The notes under the pieces were generated by a model. That model saw only the letters and a list, made by a program, of their open reading frames with translations. It was not told where the DNA came from and did no database searches. 64,000 nucleotides of DNA from Apophysomyces variabilis (lineage: Eukaryota > Mucoromycota > Mucoromycetes > Mucorales > Mucoraceae), in contig MZZL01000376.1 in NCBI GenBank assembly GCA_002749535.1, positions 434,001-498,000 of the forward strand, in the 5' to 3' direction. Position numbers and translations under genes: made by a program. Shown here piece after piece: positions 1 to 10,890 of this stretch. How positions within the stretch are numbered: position 1 is the stretch's first letter; each line of letters starts with the position of its first letter.

Positions 1-127
1 TCCGGCACAATGTGGGTTATGGAACCCTTGGATACACTGTACATTTAGACGAATTTGTGCTATTTTCCTGCTTCTCTTTCCTTTCTCATGCCCGTCTACA
101 TATACATTCGCTGATGTTCTTTTCTAG

Positions 128-375
128 ATCTTCGCATCCAGCAACGCAATGGTCGTAAAACATTAACCACCTTACAAGGATTGTCCTCCGATGTCGATAC
201 CAAGAAACTGCTCAAAGCTGTGAAGAAAGTATTTGCCTGCAATGGCACCGTTGTGGAAGATCCCGAGCACGGAGAAGTTTTGCAGTTGCAGGGTGATCAA
301 CGCTTAAAGCTTGCCGAATTTTTGGTGACAGAGAAGATCGCAAAGAAGCAGGATATCAAGGTTCACGGTTTCTAA
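128..375 (+). CDS. SUI1: Translation initiation factor eIF1 (SUI1), last exon
   Basis: eIF1 binds the 40S subunit near the P site, promotes scanning and enforces AUG selection. The exon opens after an acceptor (ttctag) at 122-127 and reads LRIQQRNGRKTLTTLQGL, then KKLLKAVKKVFACNGTVVE and a C-terminus ending KVHGF. These are hallmark eIF1 segments: the basic IQQRNGRKT loop, the FACNGTV core strand and the universal HGF end. The first two bases finish a codon begun in an earlier exon. The N-terminal third of the protein (about 25-30 residues) is not visible in bases 1-127, which look like intron, so the gene is cut by the left edge. A polyadenylation-type AATAAA lies near 599. Identification is secure; only the upstream structure is unknown. 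Confidence 0.95.
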
Positions 376-1466
376 AAAGAAGCAGAACAGCAGCATTTCA
401 AATTGTACCGCAAGAATATAGTAATGAGAAGGCATTTTATATTCTTCCTTCTTTCCTTTTGAAAATCCTAAGGCTAGTTCTTATATCGCTTTAATGCAGC
501 AGTTTTCTTCTTCCTTTTTGCATGTTATAAATAGTCCTTTAATAAGCGAAAAAAAAGCATTCCTTTGGAAAAGCAATAATATATAATGCCCGACCATGAA
601 TAAAACAAATGATCTAACGGCTGCAGACATATTTCAGTAGATGACATTTCCTTGCTTAGACGATTCTTATTGTATGCCAGAATTCTACGGTCCCAGATGG
701 AATCAAAAGAAAAGGGATCAAGCTAAGTAGATTAGAAGGAGGCGCTCTTACGACTGTGATGCAGAAGGACAAAATGTCTTATCAGTAATTGGTATGGAAA
801 TGGAAAGGAAGAGCCATATAGAGGAAACCTAAACAGGTGAAAGTGCGAAAGCGAACTTGATATGGTCCTGCATGCAAGCAGGGGGAGGAAAGTGAGGGAA
901 AAAAGGCGAAAAGACATGATGTATAAAGGAATGATGAGGAAACGACGAGCCAAAGCTGTACAGACCAGTAGTTTATAACGACAAGATCTGAGCAACTGGC
1001 TCGATTCCCCTGCTGCTATAAAGACCAGAAGATGTGATGGATATGGTCACAGATAAGACCAAGACATGGTATATGAATGGGAAGAAAGGTCTTAAGACGA
1101 AGCAAAAACTTTTGTTTGCCAAAGGAGTGTGAAGTGTTATCCTACGCACACTCCATCTTTAAATAAATGTGGAAGCTATCCCCAGATAGTTTAAGTTTCT
1201 CTCTCGTTCATGAGCGCAAAGGATACTGCAATATGGCGTAAACGATTGCTAAACGTTATTTTTATGGAAACGACAGTGTGAACAACAGGTTTCTCATTGC
1301 AACAAGCGGTTTCATAAAAAGGTACACTACTTATTTTCATACTCAGTTAAGGCAAAGTTGTGTCCCGTTCATTATTGCCAACAAATTTTAAAAGTGGCGC
1401 ATATTGACGTGCAAAAATCAATCGCAAAGCGCGTTTGTTTGCCATTCTCTCATTGTTTCTTTTGTC
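376..1466. other. Intergenic: eIF1 3' UTR and LSH upstream region
   Basis: About 1.1 kb with no supported gene. The left part must carry the eIF1 3' UTR (AATAAA near 599). The right part is the presumed promoter of the SNF2-family gene. The only ORFs are short, and the minus-strand one at 732-995 has no recognisable features. Confidence 0.6.
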
Positions 1467-4400
1467 ATGGATTCAACAGCGCGAGATGCTTTTTCTGAAG
1501 CGGAATCCTCGCAGTCGAACTCACCTGTAAGCCACCAAATAGTTTACTGATAGAAATGTTTGTTGAATGTGCTTTTGTCCAGATGTCACTCGCCACTTCA
1601 CAGACAACACCTGCTGTGAGCGATCAAGAAATTGATATATGCGATGACCTAGCGATGACCGATCCGAACGCTGGTTTGACTGCGTCCATGGTGGAAGAAG
1701 AAAAGAAATTAGCAGAAACTACCCAGATAGAAGATGACAAGCGCATTCAGGAAGAGGTGCGAACCGGAGAATGCAAAATCGAATGAACTAACTGTTTATA
1801 TCTGCATTTGTATAGGCCCAAGCGCAATTCGATACCACAGTTAAAGAACAGCGAATGAAACGTTTGAACTTTTTGATTGAAAAGTCGAGTGCGTATGCCA
1901 CGATCCTTGGACGTAAACTGCAGAAACAGCAGGAAGAAGCGCGGGAAAAGGCATCCAAATTGGACTCGGCTAAAGCGCAAGCCGCTGAATCTACCAAAAA
2001 AACGCGTGCGACTGCACGCAAACGGAAAGTGAACGACGCTGATTATCAACTGGGCGAATACCTAAAGGAAGAAGTACGCCACTTGATTAGTGTGTGCTGA
2101 TTAATATTCATTGATTTTTGTAGGATGTGAAGCGACGAAAGCAATCGGATAATAACATGAACAAAGCGATCCAGGAAGACACTGAACGTGCCACCGACGA
2201 AGCAGGCAAAACTAAGCCTACTGTGTCTGCCAGACAACCATCCTTAGTTACGGGTGGTGTTCTCCGTGATTATCAGCTGGCTGGTGTAGAATGGCTTATT
2301 AGCCTTTGGGAGAACGGTTTGAACGGCATTTTGGCTGACGAGATGGGTCTTGGAAAGGTAATGGAAGGGAATCAAGTGCATACATGGCTTATATTGAGAG
2401 TTCCATTCCAGACATTGCAAACCATAGGGTTTATCGCTCATTTAAAGGCTATGAATGTCTCTGGCCCTTATTTGATTGTGACGCCCCTATCGACTCTTGC
2501 AAACTGGGTCAATGAATTTAAGAGGTAGAACTTATTGTAATTTGGTCATTAGTTAGTAATTGTCTTGATATCTTGGATAGATTTACCCCAGATATTCCCG
2601 TACTTCTTTACCATGGAACAAAGGAAGAACGCCAGCATATGATAAACAGAAAGATGCCAAAAAAGAAAGAGACGGCGTTCGAATTTCCCATTATCGTGAC
2701 AAGCTACGAAATTGTCATGAACGATAGAAAGCATTTGCAACGTTACAACTGGAAATACATTGTTGTTGATGAAGGCCACCGCATTAAGAACCTCAACTGC
2801 AAGTTGATCAGAGAGCTGAAGTCCTACTCAAGTGCGAATCGACTTCTTCTTACCGGCACACCACTTCAGGTAAAATAAAACAGCGGATAAAGTAGTTCTT
2901 ATGATTATTTCCAGAACAACCTCGCTGAATTATGGAGTTTGTTAAACTTTCTGTTGCCCGATATTTTTGATGATTTGGAATTATTTCAATCTTGGTAAGT
3001 GGCAATCGGACATAAAACACCGACCTCGAGCATAATTCTAGGTTCGATTTCTCAGACATTCACCAAAAGAGCGGTCAGGATCGTATCATGAAGGAAGAAG
3101 AAGAAGATAGCATTATTTCCAGTTTGCATACCATTCTACGACCGTTCCTTTTACGAAGACTAAAGACAGATGGTATGAGGAAGAAAACATATTCTGTTTG
3201 CTTAGATCTTCTTGTTTCGTCTCGCAGTTGAGCATTCTCTTCCTAAGAAGAAGGAGTATTTGCTCCATGCGCCTTTGACCCAAGCACAGAAAAGCCTGTA
3301 TGACGCGATTATCAAACGTGACCTCCGTGATTACCTGATTAAGCGCAAGACCAAGACGTTGGATGAAGAAAACAAAGAAGCTGACGAAACTGCACATCAA
3401 ACCACCACGGATAAGAGAAAGTCCGAAAGATCGTTGAAGAGTACGAGTTATAAGGAAACTTCTGACCGTGAGTTCTTTGCGGGTCTGAAAAAGGGAGGAA
3501 AAGCTGAGACGGACATTATTACGGACAACACCAATATCACAGCTGGTATAAACCATCAGGTGAAGGATGCCAGTAAGTATGACAAATCGCTTGATGATCG
3601 ATTTGTTTAAGCCGAGATATTGACGAAACAAATTAGTCAAGCAGGTCAATGGCCTCCATTTACAGAATATCGTCATGCAGCTGCGCAAAGTCTGCAACCA
3701 TCCTTTCCTTTTCGACTGGCCAATCGATCCAAAGACCAATTCACTTGTGCTCAACAATGAACTGGCTGCTCAATCTGGAAAAGTGCTTCTTCTCGACCGC
3801 TTACTGACAGCATTATTTGATCGGGGCCATAAAGTCCTTGTCTTTTCCCAAATGACCAAGATGTTGGATATTTTGGAAGATTGGGCAACTGCGCTTAAAG
3901 GATGGCCTATTTGCCGATTGGATGGAAGTGTTTCTCAAGAATCACGCAGAGAACAAATCGAGCAATTCAATGATCCTAATAGCGATGTGAAACTCTTTTT
4001 GCTTTCTACTAGAGCAGGAGGGCTTGGTATCAACCTCACAGCGGCCGACACGGTTGTCATCTTTGACAGCGACTGGGTAAGCTGCTTTTCTGTCTGTATG
4101 TACAAATAGGAGAGCAGATCGACTGATCGCTAGTAGAATCCTCAAATGGATCTCCAAGCTCAAGACAGAGTCCATCGTATTGGCCAAACGAAGCCAGTAC
4201 TTATCTATCGATTTGTCGCTGCTAATACTGTTGAAGCAAAGATTCTGGAAAGAGCAACTGCCAAACGCCGTCTTGAGAAGCTGGTTATTCACAAAGGTAA
4301 AAAGAGGACGGTGCGATATGGATTGATGTGAATGACCCCTTGCTGTTAGGTAAATTCAAGAATCCGGTGACATCCATGTCACCGTCTGCAAAAAGAGAAC

Positions 4401-4633
4401 AAGAAAACACAGTTCGAGAGTTGGCGGAAATTCTGGCTTCCGAAGACGGTGAGGAGGTTCAGATTGTGTCTCAGGGAGACAAAGTCATCTCGGATGAAGA
4501 CCTAGAAATGCTGTTGGATCGCAGTCCAGAGGTATTCGAGCGAGACAATTCTTGTGCCTCTGGCCGTTTCAGAGAAATAGACACGGCAGAAATGAAAGAT
4601 CAAAAGAACGAGTTTCTTGCCACACGGACATAA
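1467..4633 (+). CDS. IRC5: SNF2-family chromatin remodeler, LSH/HELLS/DDM1 (yeast Irc5) type
   Basis: ATP-dependent DNA translocase of the LSH/HELLS/DDM1/Irc5 subfamily, linked in other eukaryotes to DNA methylation, heterochromatin and cohesin loading. The model joins 1467-1526, 1583-1756, 1816-2073, 2124-2357, 2412-2524, 2581-2869, 2915-2994, 3042-3172, 3228-3572, 3637-4076, 4137-4296 and 4350-4633 (855 aa); every junction keeps phase. After a charged coiled-coil N-terminus come motif I (DEMGLGKTLQTIGF, split by the 2358-2411 intron), motif II ([10 protein letters not shown]), motif III ([15 protein letters not shown]), the second RecA lobe ([15 protein letters not shown]) and motif VI ([15 protein letters not shown]). 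The C-terminal [10 protein letters not shown] and [17 protein letters not shown] are typical of the LSH/Irc5 group rather than ISWI or CHD. All catalytic motifs are intact, so the gene looks functional. It reads toward the Cms1-like gene (convergent). Confidence 0.93.
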
Positions 4634-5139
4634 CCACCCCATTTATCATCCTTAACTGTAGGATTAGCCTGCAGTTTCATATGCACATTCAAAGACGATC
4701 CTATCCAACATAGCACCTTCTGTCTAGCACACACGCACAAAAATCTGCTAATACGTTTCTATATATTATATAAACATATAGGCTTTCACTCATACAGTAA
4801 GCGTGGGTATAGAATGAAAGCATGTATCACTACGTCCACCTTATTGAGAAGTTAACAAAAGCTTTGATCTCAAAGTTTCTTTTACTCATTATAGCTGGAT
4901 CTATCGGCGTTTCATAACGGGTATTTCCATTGTCCCTATGAGTCTCACCTGCTAGCATCCATTAAGTCGACTGGCTGTATCATCGTAGTCATAATGTTTT
5001 GTTTATTTATACGCCCTGTCTACAAATTCCCCGGTGGAATATCTATGGGATGTCGATCTAGATGCACTGGAACCCTTGGTTTGTCAATGAAAGATAGAAT
5101 GGAAAGAGAAAATGGATGCAATTTGTTTGAACAGATGAT
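4634..5139. other. Intergenic between convergent 3' ends
   Basis: About 0.5 kb of AT-rich sequence with TATATTATATAAA-like runs near 4760. It presumably holds the 3' UTRs of the LSH-like and Cms1-like genes. No gene is seen. Confidence 0.6.
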
Positions 5140-6157
5140 TTAAAATAAGCCAAGTTTGGTTTGACCCTTTTGCATGCGATCAGCAATATGTGAGCCCAGT
5201 AATGAGAAAAGATCTCCTCGTACGTTATCATTGTCGAAGATATTGAAACGTTTTGCATTTCGCTCGGTATCTATAACAATGAGCTCCAAACGGTCTAGAT
5301 GCAAATGGCCTAGCAAGCAAATACAGGTCATGACTATGGTTCTCTCTCTTTCTCTCTCCTGCTCTCTCTCTCTTTACCTTGTTCTATTAACGCTTTAATA
5401 CGATTAGGGGTACCGACGCCAAGGTGGATTGGCTGCTTTTCCAGGAAATAGATCTGTTCTTCCACCTTCATATGCTTGGCGAATAATTTGGCTATCTTGG
5501 CTGTCTGGTTAAATTCTTTGAGGGCACTGTAAGGCCAGCGTTCGTGCGGGTGATCAGTCCCATTGTCTCGTTTTCTTTTTGATTTACTTTACCGTACGAG
5601 GTCCACAGCGCGAACTGCGGAGTGTGTGATCACAAGAGCGACAGGTCTTGCCAGTTCCGTAGGTGCTTTGGCCAACTTTTTATGGGTTGCTACACCAAAC
5701 TTGATATAGTTTGGTAAGGCTTCCAACACATGTTCACTGGTAAACTTTTCATTGTTGACAAAAGCTTCTTTCACCAGGGCTTGTTCTTCGTACTCGACAG
5801 CAGACAGATTCGGTAATGCCTTTTTCTGACGATCAGCGACATAAGCATATTGTGTCTCGACCGATTCAGTCCAAATGTTCATGTGTCCGTAAGGATCTTC
5901 CGATTGGCGAGCCTAAGGTTAGAGAGAGACAACATGAATGAGTTGCTTTTTTCCTTCCTCCCTGTTTTCGAGTACGAAACCTTCTTTTTCTTCTTCTCCT
6001 TTTTCTGCTCGGCCTTTCGCTTTTTGCCAGCGACGACGCCCGTAGGGTCTTCTTCAACTACATGTTCGGTATCAGAGAACGTATCCTCTATCTCGTAAAA
6101 GTCGTCTTCTAGGGCGTCGGCAGACTGTGGTATCTTTTTCTTTTCTTCTTCAGGCAT
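5140..6157 (-). CDS. CMS1: Cms1-like small-subunit (90S pre-ribosome) associated protein
   Basis: Homologue of yeast Cms1/animal CMSS1, a nuclear protein associated with 90S pre-ribosomes and resembling a degenerate DEAD-box RecA lobe. Exons on the minus strand are 6157-5981, 5912-5593, 5526-5378 and 5333-5140, giving 279 aa (yeast Cms1 is about 290). Visible are an acidic start (MPEEEKKK), a Lys-rich stretch ([15 protein letters not shown]), the conserved [15 protein letters not shown] segment, a helicase-like [17 protein letters not shown] strand, then [30 protein letters not shown] and a C-terminal [20 protein letters not shown]. The intron at 5377-5334 is a pure CT/GA microsatellite tract, an odd composition for an intron body. 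Splice phases all agree. The start ATG is the first in frame. Confidence 0.85.
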
Positions 6158-6868
6158 TATTTTAACTTAAGGGCCCCAAAAATGAATGGAAGTTTTTTTT
6201 TTTAGGTGGGACTTGATGTTTGTGACCGCCGATCTGTTCAGAGAATCGCTACTTTTTGTTTCTCAAAGGATTCTGCATTTCATTGAATGATCTCGCCAAA
6301 TAATGGACCATTTTCTGTTTTCCATACCGAAGGATACAAATACCCAGAGAAGATAGTGCTGCGACAGACTCCTTTATAATGATCGCACCTACGATTTGGG
6401 TTTTTGTCTTCTTCTTTTGGACAATGCTCGTAAACATAAGCGAAAAAGAAATTTATTCAATGAGGAGTTTTCGTTACACACAAGGTTTAGTCTTTGTAAT
6501 GGCTGAATGATTCCATTTTGATCATAAAGAAAGATTCGGAGAGCATTCATTTAAAACCTTCGATTAGCCTATGTGTTGTTCTAAGGCCAGTGCGGACGAA
6601 GACCGCGCCTCCGATCATTTGAATCTCAGAGATCTTCCAAAGATAACTGTTAAGAACTTGGGAAACACCGCTCAACCAGCCCACATTTGATATCCTCACT
6701 AAATCGCACGTGATATTCTTAGCATCTTGAACATTGAAGAAACCATGCAACCAATGCCCACTTATACAGCCAAAGCAAAAGTAAAAAATAAATGCAAGAA
6801 AACAGCACCTATATGCATGCAAAATGATTCTTTCCTTTTTTTCTAAATGAGTTTTTTTTTCTGTTCTC
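6158..6868. other. Intergenic, two unassigned minus-strand ORFs
   Basis: Between the Cms1-like start and the DAHP synthase stop. A minus-strand ATG ORF at 6437-6249 (62 codons) encodes a basic peptide with a hydrophobic centre (VGAIIIKESVAALSSLGIC). A longer one at 6915-6547 overlaps the DAHP synthase 3' end in another frame and is probably chance. Neither resembles a family I know. The first could be a real small membrane protein. Confidence 0.3.
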
Positions 6869-8130
<1,262 letters not shown>

Positions 8131-8991
8131 CTTTGAGGAAAAAAGTTATAATAAAAAAAAACAATCAAGTTGGTGGATTATTTTTTGATCGCGAAAATCT
8201 TTTTTTTTAATGGCGAAAAAGGACCTATTCCGCCGCATACGCAGTCACACTATGAACTCGCAATGAGTCATTCTATGGCCCGTCCAAGCCTAATACATAA
8301 ATACAACTCTTGTGCAACTCTGCAATTCCCGGGTGCAATGCCGATCTAAAGGGTCCAAGTCTGCTGTTTTAATCATAAGAAACACATGTACCTTGCCATT
8401 GCATAATCTTATAGTAAGCTTTTGCCCCTTAGATAGATAGATAAAAGACGCATAAGGCAGCATTTCCTTTGATTTCTTGTAACCATATCCAACAGATCCG
8501 GCATGGCATAGGACTGTATCTTTTTAAGCTCATTATGCAAACCATTGGCGGGCGAAGATCACTGATTTGGATAAGTCTGTTTATCTCAAATAGCAAGGGA
8601 ATGAATGCATTTGTTTCATGACGAATTTTCAGTCTCCAGTTATGTACATGATTGAAGACACCTGTTTTTGTTCACCTGCCTTTTCCTTCCGCTAGCTGCA
8701 CATTGCGCGCCATACATGTAGAGGACAAAAGGACTGTGATATAATACAGGCTCTCTCTCTTCCCTTTTTATTAACTTGACATCGACGGGTCGTATTGCTT
8801 TATATTACATAAGAATCCCGTTTATTATGGTGAACGGTTAATAAAATGATTCACTAACCACCCCTGTACAAAGGCATAACGTGAAACATACAGGAAAAAA
8901 AGGATATAAAACGTTACCCCGGGGTAAAAGGAAAGGGTAGGAATCAGTCCCAGATTCAACTTTTTGTTCATTTTTCAAAGCAAACACTTCC
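8131..8991. other. Shared upstream region of DAHP synthase (-) and HAD phosphatase (+)
   Basis: About 860 bp between divergently transcribed genes; no ORF of note. It holds a Gcn4-type palindrome near the DAHP synthase end, a CT run near 8755 and AT-rich tracts. It presumably contains two promoters, but no TATA element can be assigned with confidence. Confidence 0.6.
8263..8271. promoter_or_regulatory. Gcn4/CPC1-type bZIP site (ATGAGTCAT)
   Basis: A perfect 9-bp palindrome ATGAGTCAT about 135 bp upstream of the DAHP synthase start codon. This is the high-affinity Gcn4/CPC1/AP-1 recognition sequence. ARO3 and ARO4 of yeast are classic general-amino-acid-control targets, so function here is plausible. 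The base pattern is seen; binding is inferred. It could also serve the divergent HAD gene about 720 bp away. Confidence 0.6.
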
Positions 8992-10358
8992 ATGACACCT
9001 CCTGGAAAGCAGAGTACCAGAAGGGTTCCAGATGTGCATGAACCAACAGGTGACTACAGTGATCCTATGAACACACTTCAAGATCAAGAGAACACGCATA
9101 ATTTGGCACTTCAATTTGCCAGCAAGCTGAATACAGGAATTGAAGGTGCCGAAGAAGAGAAGGCATCCAGCCGTAAAGATTGGGCCCTTTTGCATGATCC
9201 GGTTATTCATACCGAAAGGCTGGACGGCATTCGAAAGAAGAAAGGTTACATCATTGATATGGATGGCGTCATTTATCATGTATGCACATTATATATAAAG
9301 ATCAATGAAGGAGCTAATAATAGCTTTATAGGGTGCCAAGTTACTACCAGGTGCAAAAGAGCTGGTTGAGTTCCTAAACAAGAACAACAAGCAATATCTG
9401 TTTCTGACCAATAACTCGGCACCAACTCCACGCGAACTTCATCAAAAATTGAGTCGCCTTGGAATCGAAGTAGGTGAGGATCATTTCTTCACATCGGGTC
9501 AGGCAACTGCCTATTTTCTTAAGTCCCAGACGCCTGAGGTAAAAGAAAAGAAAAAGAACAGTGATATGCAGGAAAACCCCTTTTCAATGTCTGAACCTCA
9601 TCTTTATTTTCAGGGTGGTACTGTCTATGTTATTGGCGAACCAGGACTTACCTATGCACTTTATGATGCTGGCTTCTTCATGGATGATCATAACCCTGAT
9701 TATGTTGTGCTGGGAGAAGGCCCGGCCTATAATTATGAAAAATTGACCAAGGCTGTTCAGTTAGTATGCAAAGGAGCCAAACTCATCGCCACGAACTTGG
9801 ATCTTGAAAACTTGGATTCAAAAGGACAGAAACTACCTTCGTGTGGCGCATTCGCAGCCTGTGTTGAACTGGTCACAAAGACCAAAGCATTCTTCTGCGG
9901 CAAACCTTCCGCTTTGATCATGAGATATGCCCAAAGAGTACTCGGCTTGAGTCGGCTCGAAACATGTATCATCGGCGACCGTATGGACACGGAGTAAGTT
10001 CTCCGATGCTTTTTCTCCATAATGCAGAATAAGGAAACAGGAACTTTTTGTTCTTTTTGATCTGTTGATTCATGCATATCATCTTTGTATAGCATCATTG
10101 CCGGTATCTCGTCAGAGATTGATCCTGTTCTTGTTCTCTCCGGAGTCACTGCTATGGAAGATTTGCCTTTGTTCGCTTATAGGCCACATCTTATCTTGGG
10201 CGGTGTATATGAGATCCCAACACAAGAAGATAATGAACAGCATCTGGTCACGGATCGTGAGCTGGCCGAAGCATCCCGACGTGTATGTAACCCGCACCCT
10301 TGTCTACTTCCCTAACACACAAGAACTGACTTTATGCAATTAGGCATCGTATCTTTAA
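8992..10358 (+). CDS. HAD-superfamily phosphatase, NagD/p-nitrophenylphosphatase-like
   Basis: Haloacid dehalogenase-fold phosphatase with a C2 cap, of the NagD/PGP-type group that dephosphorylates small phosphorylated metabolites; the substrate cannot be read from sequence. Exons are 8992-9279, 9332-9538, 9614-9993, 10093-10282 and 10344-10358 (359 aa). All four HAD motifs are present: I YIIDMDGVIYHG (catalytic Asp pair DMD), II FLTNNSAPTPREL, III Lys in FFCGKPSALIM, IV IIGDRMDTDIIAG. The cap region contains GGTVYVIGEPGLTYAL and DYVVLGEGPAYNYEKL. An unusually long polar N-terminus (about 85 residues) precedes motif I. The last coding exon is only 15 nt (ASYL then stop). The 75-nt intron 9539-9613 is frame-preserving without stops. 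AATAAA-like sites follow near 10466. Confidence 0.9.
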
Positions 10359-10890
10359 TTTTGACCAGGTACAGTCTCGTCATGATTTGAACGTGTTGGT
10401 AGTGGCCTAAGTTCGGTGTTTTTTTTGTACCAGCTCTTGCCTATCCTGTAATACAATCTTCTATGTAAAATAAAAATAAACACTGGTTTCAATGCACATT
10501 GATACGTCAGCTTCTACTTTGGGAATTTAAAAGTCTTCTTTCTCTTAAAGTGAAGGCAGTTTCATTATGTTCCTTGTGTTTGTCAATGCATGGATTGACA
10601 TCACTCACGGAAATAAAGATTTCCTGGACATGCTCTATACACCTACAAAGTCGTCGCCTTCTCAAAAAGAACGGGTTGTGAGATGAAGTTGTGTCAGTAA
10701 GCTAAGATGAATCAAGGATACTATATGGATTGATACAAGAAGTTGCTATAGAGAAAGAAAGTCTGCAGTAAATGACAACGTTCCTATCATTCATTGCTAT
10801 CCATTGTGAATAATCCTGATCTGAAACGTGCAACAAAATGGGACTGGGTTTGAGAAATTGTTACACTGCAGTGCTTTCCTTCATTTTCCC
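10359..10890. other. Intergenic with uORF (10838-10894) before the Hda2/3-like gene
   Basis: Contains the HAD gene 3' UTR and the leader of the next gene. A 19-codon ATG uORF (10838-10894) ends with TGA overlapping the main start in the arrangement ATGA at 10891-10894. No other gene is seen. Confidence 0.5.
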
